NCBI RefSeq assembly: GCF_002224265.1
Contig: NZ_CP012881.1
Coordinates: forward strand, 2,604,001-2,668,000
Source of the DNA: Vibrio vulnificus NBRC 15645 = ATCC 27562
Lineage (GTDB): Bacteria > Pseudomonadota > Gammaproteobacteria > Enterobacterales > Vibrionaceae
Direction: 5' to 3'
Length of the DNA stretch: 64,000 nucleotides
Shown here: positions 43,173 through 51,609 of the stretch, piece by piece
Numbering within the stretch: the stretch's first letter is position 1
Layout of the letters: each line of letters starts with the position of its first letter
Notes under the pieces: model-generated
What the model saw: only the letters and a program-made list of their open reading frames with translations
Database searches by the model: none
What the model was told of the DNA's origin: nothing
Made by a program: the position numbers and the translations under genes

Positions 43173-43588
43173 TGTCTGTTTTATCAGGTCTGTTGGCGGG
43201 CTTTACTAATTTTTTACTCTATTTTTCACTCTCGATTGCTTTTGTGCTCGCATTCAAGTTCATCTATGTTCGTTTAACGCCGTACGATGAATGGAAGTTA
43301 ATCAAAGAGCACAATAATACCGCGGCAGCCATTGCACTCAGCGGCGCGTTTTTGGGCTACTGCATTGCCATTTCAGGTGCAGCAAAAAACGCCATCAGTC
43401 TCGTGGATTTCGCTGTTTGGGGTGTCGTGGCAATGTGCGCGCAGGTGATCGCTTTTGCCATCGTTCGCTTTGTTTTGGTGCCTCGAATCACCGAACGCAT
43501 CGAACGCGATGAGATCCCTGCAGGTATTATTTCTGCGACCGTATCGATTTCCGTTGGCGTGCTAAACGCTGCGTGCATGTCTTACTAG
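43172..43588 (+). CDS. DUF350 membrane protein
   Basis: This 138-aa protein with four hydrophobic helices matches the DUF350 (YjfL-like) family. Conserved features are EWKLIKEHNNTAAAIALSGAFLGYCIAISGA and the C-terminal ERIERDEIPAGI. I use ATG 43,172, with AAGGA eight bases upstream and a one-base overlap with the channel gene. A longer frame upstream is not supported. Its function is unknown. In E. coli yjfL also neighbours DUF1190 and glutathionylspermidine-synthase-like genes. Confidence 0.85.
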   Translation: MSVLSGLLAGFTNFLLYFSLSIAFVLAFKFIYVRLTPYDEWKLIKEHNNTAAAIALSGAFLGYCIAISGAAKNAISLVDFAVWGVVAMCAQVIAFAIVRFVLVPRITERIERDEIPAGIISATVSISVGVLNAACMSY

Positions 43589-43596
43589 GAGTAGAG

Positions 43597-44154
43597 ATGA
43601 AACGCAGCTCGAATGTCAAAAAATCTTCCTTTGAGAAGATCATGCCAGCGATCCCTTATGTTCTATTTGGCGGCTTCTTTGCCTATACCGTTTACGAACC
43701 CGAGACAGAAGGGTACATATTCAAAGACGCCGATCATTGTAAGCGCAATAACCCAGAGTTTGGTGCACAGTGTGATCTTGCTTATCAAGAAGCACTCGCC
43801 AGAGCGGAGTATAGCGCGCCTAAATACAGCTCGTCGCAAGCTTGTCGTAGTGAGTTTAGTGACGATGAGTGCCATTACAGCTCGGTTTATCATTCGTATA
43901 TCCCACGTATGAACAGTTTTTTCTACACGTCCGACACCAGTGGTTTAAAGAACAGCAGCAAATCCTTCTTTTCTGAGCCTCTTTATCGCTACAAGCATGG
44001 CTACTATTCCGGTTCTGGCGTCTCCTATGGCAGTACGTTGGGTAAAGCGGTGAACATCAATACCAGTTCACTCAAATCAAGCGGAGGAACGATTGGTAAA
44101 GTGATGTCACGTGGTGGTTTTGGCCATTCTGTATCGGCTAGTCGAGGCGGATAA
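43597..44154 (+). CDS. DUF1190 family protein (YgiB/YjfM-like)
   Basis: This 185-aa protein has a short N-terminal hydrophobic segment (IMPAIPYVLFGGFFAYTVY). A cysteine-bearing region with spaced D-x-C-x-x-x-N-P and C-x-x-x-F-x-D-D-E-C motifs follows, then a Ser/Gly-rich tail ending in SRGGFGHSVSASRGG. The start ATG 43,597 has GGAG upstream. Family function is unknown. It is almost always next to a YgiC/YjfC-type ligase, as here. Confidence 0.82.
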   Translation: MKRSSNVKKSSFEKIMPAIPYVLFGGFFAYTVYEPETEGYIFKDADHCKRNNPEFGAQCDLAYQEALARAEYSAPKYSSSQACRSEFSDDECHYSSVYHSYIPRMNSFFYTSDTSGLKNSSKSFFSEPLYRYKHGYYSGSGVSYGSTLGKAVNINTSSLKSSGGTIGKVMSRGGFGHSVSASRGG

Positions 44155-44155
44155 G

Positions 44156-45319
44156 TTGTTTCGTCGTGAGATAGAAGAGCGCGCTCACTGGCGCGCCTTG
44201 GCAAAACGGTATGGCTTTGGTTTTCATACCATGTATGGGCAACCTTATTGGGATGAATCGGCTTACTACCAGTTTAATCTTCAGCAAATCGAACAAGATC
44301 TCGAAGCCCCGACCGAAGAGATCCATCAAATGTGTCTCTCTATCGTAGATAAAGTGGTTCACAATGAGCAACTCTTAGCCCGTTTTGGCATCCCGCAGCC
44401 AATGTGGGAGCAAGTGCGTCTTTCGTGGATGATGAATGAGCCTTCACTCTATTCTCGATTGGACTTTGCCTACGCGGGGAATGGGCCAGCTAAGCTCTAC
44501 GAAAACAACGCCGACACCCCGACATCGCTATTTGAAACCGCGTTTTGGCAATGGCTGTGGCTAGAGGATGTGGTGAATCAAGGCTGTGTGAGTCGCCGTG
44601 CGGATCAATTCAATATACTTCAAGATTTTTTGATTGAACGTTTTCGACAAATTGCCAGCTTTCAACCGGGGCAAACTCTGCATTTCAGTTGCTGTAAAGA
44701 GACAGAAGAAGATCGGGCCACGGTGCAATACCTTGAAGATTGTGCCAAGGAAGCCGGTCTGCAAACGGCGTTTGTCTTTATTGAAGACATTGGTATCGAC
44801 AGCCGATCTTATTTTGTCGACGCTAAAAACCGCGTTATTCGCTGGATGTTTAAACTGTACCCTTGGGAAGAGATGTTTTCTGATGAATACAGCCGTTTTC
44901 TTTCTGAGGCAAAAGTGAACTGGCTGGAGCCAATGTGGAAGTCCGTATTGTCAAACAAAGCGTTACTGCCTTTGCTATGGCAAGAGTTCGAGGGGCATCC
45001 CAACTTGCTACCAGCCTATTTTAGCGATGATCCAAAAGCCAGCTTGCTAAAAGATTTCGTTATCAAGCCATTGTTTTCTCGCGAAGGCGCGAATATTGAA
45101 ATTGTCCGCAATGGTAAAACCCATCACAAGACAGAAGGGCCGTATGATCAAGGACGTTTCATCGTTCAACAGTATTGCCCGTTGCCGAAATTTGGCAATA
45201 GCCACACATTGATCGGCAGTTGGTTGGTGAATGATAAAGCAGCTGGTATTTCCATTCGTGAGGATTCCAGCATCATTACTCAAGATCTTGCTCGTTACTT
45301 GCCACATGTGATCTTATAA
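44156..45319 (+). CDS. Glutathionylspermidine synthase-like ligase (YgiC/YjfC family, TTG start)
   Basis: This 387-aa ATP-grasp-type protein resembles the C-terminal amidase-free synthetase of glutathionylspermidine synthase. Conserved segments are YGFGFHTMYGQPYWDESAYY, RLDFAY, LYENNADTPTSLFE, VIKPLFSREGANIEI and GSWLVNDKAAGISIRED. I choose TTG 44,156 as the start, because GAGG lies eight bases upstream, the length matches E. coli YgiC, and an upstream GTG at 44,111 would add unconserved residues. The YgiC/YjfC group does not necessarily make glutathionylspermidine, so the substrate is open. It is the last gene of the K+ channel/DUF350/DUF1190 operon. Confidence 0.85.
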   Translation: MFRREIEERAHWRALAKRYGFGFHTMYGQPYWDESAYYQFNLQQIEQDLEAPTEEIHQMCLSIVDKVVHNEQLLARFGIPQPMWEQVRLSWMMNEPSLYSRLDFAYAGNGPAKLYENNADTPTSLFETAFWQWLWLEDVVNQGCVSRRADQFNILQDFLIERFRQIASFQPGQTLHFSCCKETEEDRATVQYLEDCAKEAGLQTAFVFIEDIGIDSRSYFVDAKNRVIRWMFKLYPWEEMFSDEYSRFLSEAKVNWLEPMWKSVLSNKALLPLLWQEFEGHPNLLPAYFSDDPKASLLKDFVIKPLFSREGANIEIVRNGKTHHKTEGPYDQGRFIVQQYCPLPKFGNSHTLIGSWLVNDKAAGISIREDSSIITQDLARYLPHVIL

Positions 45320-45354
45320 GCACTGGAAAGGCGTGATTTTTCAGCCGAAAACAG

Positions 45355-45381
45355 AGACCCCAGCTTATTGGCTGGGGTCTT
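45355..45381. terminator. Hairpin between convergent genes
   Basis: A perfect 10-bp stem (AGACCCCAGC / GCTGGGGTCT) with a 6-nt loop lies between the ligase gene and the YecA-family gene and could serve both. Confidence 0.75.
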
Positions 45382-45404
45382 GGCTTTATCAGTTATTGAT
45401 GGTG

Positions 45405-45974
45405 TTACTGTTCGTCCGCCAGCATCACGCCACGCTGAGTCAGTCCACACAGCATCATTGGCATGGCATTGAAGATCTCAGCAAATTGATCCAACCCATC
45501 AAAACCTTGCTCGCTTAATGTTGCGATGGTGGTCTCTGGATCGTACAGCATAGTCAGAGATAGCAGCACGCCACCGAGCAAGGCGTTTTCTTCGCTTTGT
45601 TCAGGCATCAGCGTTTCCCAATCATCACGGGCTAATTGCCAGCCTTGCAACAGGCCTTCGCAGAAATCGCGCGTCGCTTCGTTAACAATCTCTGCTTCAT
45701 CGAGTGCGCACTCTTCTGGCCATTGCCAAGTGCCCTCAATCAACGCTGGGCGAGCTTGATTCCAAAGATTCACGATGGCATCGATATAGCTTTCGAGTTG
45801 TTCACCATCAAGGAAAGGGGCCGTTTCTTCACCACCCCAAAGGAACGGAAGCCACTCGTTTGGAGGAAGAATGTTTGGCGCAGCTGCCATCGAGGTCACG
45901 AAACCTTGAGTTTTTGCGTGATTGAGCAGTTTGCCTTCAAGTTCAGGGAGAGCGATTATGTTGTGTAAATTCAA
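45405..45974 (-). CDS. YecA/UPF0149 family protein
   Basis: This 189-aa acidic helical protein matches the UPF0149/YecA family, with GFVTSMAAAPNILPPNEWLPFLWGGE at the N terminus and FCEGLLQGWQLARDDWETLMPEQSEENALLGGVL in the middle. It lacks the C-terminal SEC-C zinc motif found in longer members. The function is unknown. It stands alone on the minus strand, divergent from the histidine kinase gene. Confidence 0.78.
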   Translation of the reverse strand: MNLHNIIALPELEGKLLNHAKTQGFVTSMAAAPNILPPNEWLPFLWGGEETAPFLDGEQLESYIDAIVNLWNQARPALIEGTWQWPEECALDEAEIVNEATRDFCEGLLQGWQLARDDWETLMPEQSEENALLGGVLLSLTMLYDPETTIATLSEQGFDGLDQFAEIFNAMPMMLCGLTQRGVMLADEQ

Positions 45975-46202
45975 AATAGAATACCGTCTGGTCTAATAAA
46001 TGCGCGTGATGCGCCATCTTACCAAGCAAAACCTGACCAAGCAAAATGTAGAGACAAAAGGAAAGGCCAGGAAATCCTTCACGAGAGCGATCACGATGAT
46101 GGCACTTTCTTGATCCAGTTAGCGCTAAAGAATAACAGTATGCATTTTGCTGAAAATTGGGTATACACTTAAGCGAGACAACAGGGAAAGTATTGATAAA
46201 TT

Positions 46203-48620
46203 ATGAGAATACGCTCGTCACTTCGGAAAAAAAGCATCTATGCACTGAGTCTCTATTTGTGCTTTTTCATCGCCACAATAGGCAGTGTTGCTTATTTGGT
46301 GGTGGAACCTCCGGTGCGCAGCAATATCGAGAGAAATCTCGATCTCAGGACAGAACTGCTTGCCTCTCAAATCAAATCTCCGTTTAATCGCGCCGTGGGC
46401 GTGCTTAACAGTCTGGTCGGCGTGGCGCAAAGTCAGCAAAAGGGCGCGAACCAACCACATATCCTCGGAAAAATTATTGCCAGTAGCGACCAAGTTGTCG
46501 CAAGTGGGGGCGTATGGCCGGAGCCGCTGCAAATAGACGGCTCCCTGCGCTATGTCAGTTTGTTTTTCAATAAAGGAGAGGATGGCCGCATCGAGCAGAT
46601 CCATTCTTACAACAATCCTGAATCTAGCGGTTATCACACGGAAAGTTGGTATTTATCGGTCGTCAATTTGCCAGAAAATAGCGTCGCTTGGTCAAACGTA
46701 TACACCGACCCTTACACGCAAGTTCAGATGATCACTGCCTCTCAGCCTTATTTTATCGATGGTGAGTTTGCAGGCGTGGCAACTGTGGATATCTCACTGG
46801 AAACGCTTTTCGATTTCGTTAAAGGTCATACTGATAAATATCAACTTGGCGTATCAATTTCTGACCCTGGCGGTAAGTTGTTGCTTGAGCATGCCTTTCA
46901 TCTCACACGCGATCGCTATATCAGTGAAATTGAAGTGGCTGATATTGGTTGGCGTGTCCGTGTTATCAACTCGCAATTGACCGTGTCTGACGAAGTGTTT
47001 GGCCAAGTGATGAGTGTAGAGGCCGGTATTCTTCCTTTCCTTCTGATTTGCGTTTTGGTGGGCTATTACACGCTGAATCGTTACGTGATTAAGCCCATCA
47101 TCTCGATTGCGAAGAAAGTGGATGTGTCTAAAACAGGCGGTATTATCGACATTCACTATGACAGCGAAGACGAAATCAAACACTTAATCGAAACCATCAA
47201 CGAGAAAACCGTCTATTTAGAAGCAGAGAAAGTCAAAGCCCAAGCCTCAACAAACGCTAAAACGGCCTTTTTGGCTACGCTCTCCCATGAAATTCGGACC
47301 CCGATGAACGGTGTGCTTGGTACGGCACAGATCTTATTAAAAACGCCATTAAACGAAGAACAACGTAAGCATCTCAAAACCCTCTATGACTCCGGTGATC
47401 ACATGATGACGTTGCTCAACGAAATTCTCGATTACTCGAAAATAGAACAGGGGCATATGGAGTTTGATAACAATCCTTTCCCATTTGACTCCATCATTGG
47501 CAGTGTTAATAGCGTTTACTACACCTTATGTGCCGAGAAAGGTTTGCAGTTTAAAGTGTACTCAACGGTGCCAACGGGCCGCTGGTACTGCGCAGACAAA
47601 GCACGCTTGCGTCAAGTGTTATTCAATCTGCTCAGTAACGCCGTGAAGTTTACCGCAAGAGGCTTGGTGGAAGTGTATTTTGAAGAGCACGAAAAGGAGC
47701 ATGTGAACTATCTATCAATCAAAGTAAAAGACACCGGCATCGGGATCCCAGAGTCGGCGCAAAAACGCATCTTCCGACCTTTTGAACAGGCTGAATCGTC
47801 AACCACTCGCCGTTTTGGTGGTACAGGGCTTGGCCTCGCCATCGTCAAACAAATTGCTGAACAAATGGGCGGCAGTGTTGCTGTGTCTAGCCAAGTAGGA
47901 TTAGGTACCTGTTTTACGGTTGAGCTGGCTTTGGAATGCACCTCACCAGGAGCAGAGAGCACAGAGCCAAGATACAAGCTCAACTATCAGGGGTTACGAG
48001 CGCTGATTGTTGAAGATAACCGAACCAACGCCATCATTATCGAAACCTTCTTAAGGAATAAAGGTTTCAGCTGTGAGCGTGTGGAGAATGGAGAGCAGGC
48101 GATAGAGCGCGTAGCACAGCACGCGTTTGATCTGATACTGATGGACAACCATATGCCCGTCATGGATGGTATTGAAGCGATTACCGCGATTCGTGCCATG
48201 GACTCACCTTGTCGACATACCTTGATTTTCGGCTGTACCGCTGACGTGTTTAAAGAAACCCGAGAGCGCATGTTAGGGGTAGGGGCGGATCATATTATCG
48301 CCAAGCCAATAGTAGAAGCAGAACTGGATGACGCTTTATTCCAACACGCGAAACTTTTGTACCAGTTTCGAGCAGAAGATGTGCAAGCACAAGTTGAAGA
48401 GCAATCAATAGAATCACTTCTCGTCGGTTTCTATATCGCGATAGAAAACGGGGAACTTACTCAAGCGTACAACGCGATCAGCCAAATTCGAGGCCAGCAC
48501 AAAGACGCGATCGAGCCTGCATTGGCGCAATCACTCGCCAGAATTGAGCAGCAACTGAGCGAGAATAAACAACCAGATCAAGAAGAAATCAACCTGCTGA
48601 CCGTTTTGCTGGCAGATTGA
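46203..48620 (+). CDS. Hybrid sensor histidine kinase with PDC-type periplasmic sensor
   Basis: This 805-aa membrane kinase has an N-terminal transmembrane helix (residues about 15-38), a periplasmic dCache/PDC-like sensor domain (about 40-275, with SWYLSVVNLPENSVAWSNVYTDPYT), and a second helix (about 278-298). The kinase core has a HisKA domain with phospho-acceptor His362 (FLATLSHEIRTPMNG) and a HATPase domain with the N, G1, F and G2 boxes (NLLSNAVKFT, DTGIGIP, RRFGGTGLGLAI). A receiver domain carries Asp648 (LILMDNHMPVMDG). The C-terminal 100 residues are helical but show no clear Hpt histidine. The cognate regulator and ligand are unknown, and no response-regulator gene is adjacent. Confidence 0.88.
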   Translation: MRIRSSLRKKSIYALSLYLCFFIATIGSVAYLVVEPPVRSNIERNLDLRTELLASQIKSPFNRAVGVLNSLVGVAQSQQKGANQPHILGKIIASSDQVVASGGVWPEPLQIDGSLRYVSLFFNKGEDGRIEQIHSYNNPESSGYHTESWYLSVVNLPENSVAWSNVYTDPYTQVQMITASQPYFIDGEFAGVATVDISLETLFDFVKGHTDKYQLGVSISDPGGKLLLEHAFHLTRDRYISEIEVADIGWRVRVINSQLTVSDEVFGQVMSVEAGILPFLLICVLVGYYTLNRYVIKPIISIAKKVDVSKTGGIIDIHYDSEDEIKHLIETINEKTVYLEAEKVKAQASTNAKTAFLATLSHEIRTPMNGVLGTAQILLKTPLNEEQRKHLKTLYDSGDHMMTLLNEILDYSKIEQGHMEFDNNPFPFDSIIGSVNSVYYTLCAEKGLQFKVYSTVPTGRWYCADKARLRQVLFNLLSNAVKFTARGLVEVYFEEHEKEHVNYLSIKVKDTGIGIPESAQKRIFRPFEQAESSTTRRFGGTGLGLAIVKQIAEQMGGSVAVSSQVGLGTCFTVELALECTSPGAESTEPRYKLNYQGLRALIVEDNRTNAIIIETFLRNKGFSCERVENGEQAIERVAQHAFDLILMDNHMPVMDGIEAITAIRAMDSPCRHTLIFGCTADVFKETRERMLGVGADHIIAKPIVEAELDDALFQHAKLLYQFRAEDVQAQVEEQSIESLLVGFYIAIENGELTQAYNAISQIRGQHKDAIEPALAQSLARIEQQLSENKQPDQEEINLLTVLLAD

Positions 48621-48629
48621 GTTACCCAA

Positions 48630-48697
48630 TGTAGTTTAATTACGAAATAAAGCCGCTGAAAAAGCGGCTTTATTCATTTCTGGCGAATTAAACTACA
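48630..48697. repeat. Nested inverted repeat around a terminator
   Basis: Perfect 12-bp arms (TGTAGTTTAATT at 48,630-48,641 and AATTAAACTACA at 48,686-48,697) flank the hairpin terminator at 48,646-48,676. The two stems could stack into one long structure after the kinase gene. Confidence 0.8.
48646..48676 (+). terminator. Histidine kinase gene terminator
   Basis: A perfect 12-bp stem (AATAAAGCCGCT / AGCGGCTTTATT) with a 5-nt loop lies 25 bases after the kinase stop. Confidence 0.85.
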
Positions 48698-48865
48698 TCT
48701 TGCGTTTAAATTGGTTATTAATTTACATCTTTCAATTAAAAATGGTGCCAAAAACTGCAAATTATCTGCTCTAATAGCGCGATGAACTGCATGCTGGTTT
48801 GTTTGTTGGTTCATGATGTCGTTATTTTGCTAATTTTGCAGTTTTTAATTTTATAGAGGAAGAAA

Positions 48866-49315
48866 ATGAAATCTCGTGCGCCATTTTGTATCCGTCATGC
48901 GGCAGCTGATACTTTTGCTATGGTGGTTTTTTGCTTTATCTCAGGGATGATTATCGAGATTCTGATTTCTGGAATGACTTTCCAGCAATCTCTGGCATCA
49001 AGAACGTTATCTATTCCGGTTAACATCGCGATCGCGTGGCCTTTTGGTGTGTTTCGTGATTGGGTTCTTCGCCAAGGTGCGCGTGTATCGACCAGTGGAC
49101 TGATGAAAAACGTATCCGATTTAGTGGCGTATGTGCTTTTTCAATCGCCAGTCTACGCCGGTATTTTGCTTGCGGTAGGCGCATCGACAGAGCAGATCAT
49201 CACCGCAGTGACCAGCAATGCGATTATCTCTTGCGGTATGGGCGTTCTGTACGGCTACTTCCTAGATATGTGTCGCCGTTGGTTTAAGGTCCCAGGCTAC
49301 TATCAGCAAGCATAA
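48866..49315 (+). CDS. alaE: L-alanine exporter AlaE
   Basis: This 149-aa inner-membrane protein has four hydrophobic helices and the AlaE family features: the N-terminal [23 protein letters not shown] segment, [10 protein letters not shown], a GVFRDW motif and [20 protein letters not shown]. AlaE exports excess L-alanine. AGAGGA lies before the ATG. It is the last protein gene before the tRNA-Ser that borders the island. Confidence 0.9.
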   Translation: MKSRAPFCIRHAAADTFAMVVFCFISGMIIEILISGMTFQQSLASRTLSIPVNIAIAWPFGVFRDWVLRQGARVSTSGLMKNVSDLVAYVLFQSPVYAGILLAVGASTEQIITAVTSNAIISCGMGVLYGYFLDMCRRWFKVPGYYQQA

Positions 49316-49460
49316 TTGATGGTAGATTGCTCGATTTAGCCAATTACTAGCCAACTAAACTCCTCATGGCGCTTTTTTTTAAAACTGGGCTTGACCAATC
49401 CCAAGATAATCATTAAATTAGCGCCTCGTTGGCACGAGTTGCCACACAAAATTTGATTCG

Positions 49461-49548
49461 GTGAGTTGTCCGAGTGGCTGAAGGAGCACGCCTGGAAAGT
49501 GTGTGTACGGCAACGTACCGAGAGTTCGAATCTCTCACTCACCGCCAC
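49461..49548 (+). tRNA. tRNA-Ser (GGA)
   Basis: An 88-nt tRNA with a 7-bp acceptor stem (GGTGAGT / ACTCACC), a D arm, anticodon GGA in the loop CTGGAAA, a long variable arm typical of serine tRNAs, a T arm containing GTTCGAATC, and an encoded G-CCA 3' end. Serine tRNA genes are common island attachment sites, and a defence island begins just to the right. Confidence 0.96.
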
Positions 49549-49556
49549 ATTCTTGA

Positions 49557-49584
49557 AAAAAGACGTCCTAGGACGTCTTTTTTT
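49557..49584 (+). terminator. tRNA-Ser terminator
   Basis: A perfect 11-bp stem (AAAAGACGTCC / GGACGTCTTTT) around TA is followed by further T residues. Confidence 0.9.
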
Positions 49585-50010
49585 ATGTCTGTAAATTTGT
49601 TAAATCAATGACTTTAACTCATTGAAAGTCCTATGAAGTTCGATACAAGTTATCAACGACGAACTAGGTTTAAGAAAATACTCACGTCACGTTTAGGTGC
49701 CTTAACCACTCATCAAATCCGTTTGGGAACATCGTTTTCTAACAGTTTAGAAAGGCTTTGATGTGATCGATAAATATCCCACACTCTATTGCAGGCCAAT
49801 CTTGCTATCAGGCTATTCTGAGATCGCTGCCTTTATCATTTTTCGTCCTAGCCATGAGCACGGATAAATCTTCGCCAGATCAAGGTTATAGAAACTTGAT
49901 CAACAGCAAATTTACTCCAACATGTGGACATAAATCACGAAAGTTCGATTAAAACACTGAGAATATTGAGTATTATGTAACTCTATGAACATCCATATGA
50001 GACATAACTG
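49585..50010 (+). promoter_or_regulatory. Island left edge and dptF upstream region
   Basis: This 426-bp stretch between the tRNA-Ser terminator and dptF holds no gene I can support and no recognisable integrase remnant. An inverted repeat, GATCAAG-N10-CTTGATC (49,878-49,901), lies about 110 bp before dptF and is a candidate operator. A weak TATTAT hexamer near 49,972 could be the -10 element. A 9-codon frame (ATG 49,985 to TGA 50,014) overlaps the dptF start. Confidence 0.4.
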
Positions 50011-51609
50011 TTGAACTTAGCGAAAGCCCTGAGCATTCTTTCAAAATCTTCACCTTATGCGGTAAGCACTGAGAGAGAGCAAAATCAAGATCATCTGGCT
50101 GATTACAAACGCTATATCTACATCCAGACAGATATAGAAGCGGATTTCAAAAAGGCACTCCTATCTGCCAAGCCTAATCAAATCATCTTTTTATGTGGGA
50201 GTAGTGGCGATGGCAAGTCTGAGATCCTGACGCAGTATAGCCAGAAGCACAAAGCGACTCATGATTTTCATTTGGATGCGACACACAGTTTCAACCCAAG
50301 CCAGACGGCTATTCATGCTTTAGATGAGCGATTCACCGAGTTCAAGCAAAGTAATAAACCCCTCGTGGTCGGCATCAACGTGGGTATGCTTGGCAACTAT
50401 GCGGAAGAAGGTGCAGACGATCATAGCGATGTTAAGAATGCAGCTCGGAGCTTTCTCGCTCGCAATCGCTCTGACATTCCAGAGCAGTATGTGTTTTTGG
50501 ATTTTGAAGACTATCCAAAATTTACCTTTAATAGCGAGGGCAGTGCATCTGACTTTGCCGAGCAGTTTCTCAAAAGACTGACAGCTCAGACATTTGATAA
50601 CCCATTTTATCTGCTTTACGACAGAGAGCTAAAGTCTCAAGGGCATACACGACTGACAGCAAACTTTGCGTTATTGAGCCGCCCGGCAGTGCAAAAGTCT
50701 CTGATCGGCTTGCTGTTAAAAGCTCGTCTTATCAAAGATCAGTTTCTCACGGCTCGAGCTTTGCTGGACTTCATTTTCCAACTGCTGGCAGCTGATGGTT
50801 ATTTGTTTGATAACTTATTTACGAACAGTGATAACGAGCTTTTATCTCGCATTGAGAGTTTTGACCCTAGTAACTTGCACACTCGCACAGTCGACGAATT
50901 TGTTCTACAGCATAGCTTAGGCATCGAGCATGAAGGTTTTGCTGCGTTTAAAGCCAAGATCAACTCGATGGGTTTTTTTGAGGTCACGGAAGCGACATCA
51001 TTCCTTCGCCTTTTTTACATACTCAATGGTGATGAGGAGCTCAGCAATGGCTTTGTGTCAAAGCTACAAAACGAGTTTACCAACAATCTGGTTGATGCCT
51101 ATGCATCCGCTTGGCTTTTGCACCGTGACTTCGATGGCTCCGGAAAAATGCGCAAAGCACTCAGCAGCTTCTATAAAGAGACACTAATTGCTGCTCTCCG
51201 TTGCTACTGTAATCGCCATGCCCCAACACTAGATAAAGATGAGTATTTGGTTTCGGAGCTAAACGGCTACAAAACGGCAGTTTCTCTTGAAGTCAAACCT
51301 GATTTTACGGAGATACAAAATAATGCCTTACAGAAAATCGGTACATTCAACGCTTACTTAAAAGTCGATGAGCAATTACTTAAGCCAATGCCAATTAGTG
51401 TCAAGTTACTTGAACTGCTTGTGAAGATTGGTCAGGGATATCGCCCAAATAAGCATGACAAAAATGCCGTCCTCTTACTTGATGAAGCGTTGGAGCAGAT
51501 GTTGGCGGTCGCCAATCGAAAAGATACCTTGTTTATTCTGAAAGCGAACAAGCGCTACAAAATTGTAAGAGAAGAAAGTGACTATTTCGAAGTGAGTGGT
51601 ATGCACTAA
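50011..51609 (+). CDS. dptF: DNA phosphorothioation-dependent restriction protein DptF (TTG start)
   Basis: DptF (DndF) is a subunit of the restriction complex that attacks DNA lacking phosphorothioate marks. The 532-aa protein has a P-loop near the N terminus, Walker A G63-S-S-G-D-G-K69-S70, and an opening segment ALSILSKSSPYAVSTEREQNQDH. The rest is helical with no other motif I recognise. The TTG start at 50,011 has GAGA eight bases upstream and no competing ATG. Its stop overlaps the dptG start (TAATG). The order F-G-H and the dndE/dndD genes on the opposite strand support the call. Confidence 0.9.
   Translation: MNLAKALSILSKSSPYAVSTEREQNQDHLADYKRYIYIQTDIEADFKKALLSAKPNQIIFLCGSSGDGKSEILTQYSQKHKATHDFHLDATHSFNPSQTAIHALDERFTEFKQSNKPLVVGINVGMLGNYAEEGADDHSDVKNAARSFLARNRSDIPEQYVFLDFEDYPKFTFNSEGSASDFAEQFLKRLTAQTFDNPFYLLYDRELKSQGHTRLTANFALLSRPAVQKSLIGLLLKARLIKDQFLTARALLDFIFQLLAADGYLFDNLFTNSDNELLSRIESFDPSNLHTRTVDEFVLQHSLGIEHEGFAAFKAKINSMGFFEVTEATSFLRLFYILNGDEELSNGFVSKLQNEFTNNLVDAYASAWLLHRDFDGSGKMRKALSSFYKETLIAALRCYCNRHAPTLDKDEYLVSELNGYKTAVSLEVKPDFTEIQNNALQKIGTFNAYLKVDEQLLKPMPISVKLLELLVKIGQGYRPNKHDKNAVLLLDEALEQMLAVANRKDTLFILKANKRYKIVREESDYFEVSGMH

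Noticed and set aside
45333..45518. Small plus-strand frame after the glutathionylspermidine-synthase-like gene
   Set aside because: It overlaps a hairpin and the YecA-family gene on the other strand and resembles no known protein.
49585..50010. Integrase or integrase remnant next to tRNA-Ser
   Set aside because: No frame of useful length and no tyrosine-recombinase motif in this stretch.
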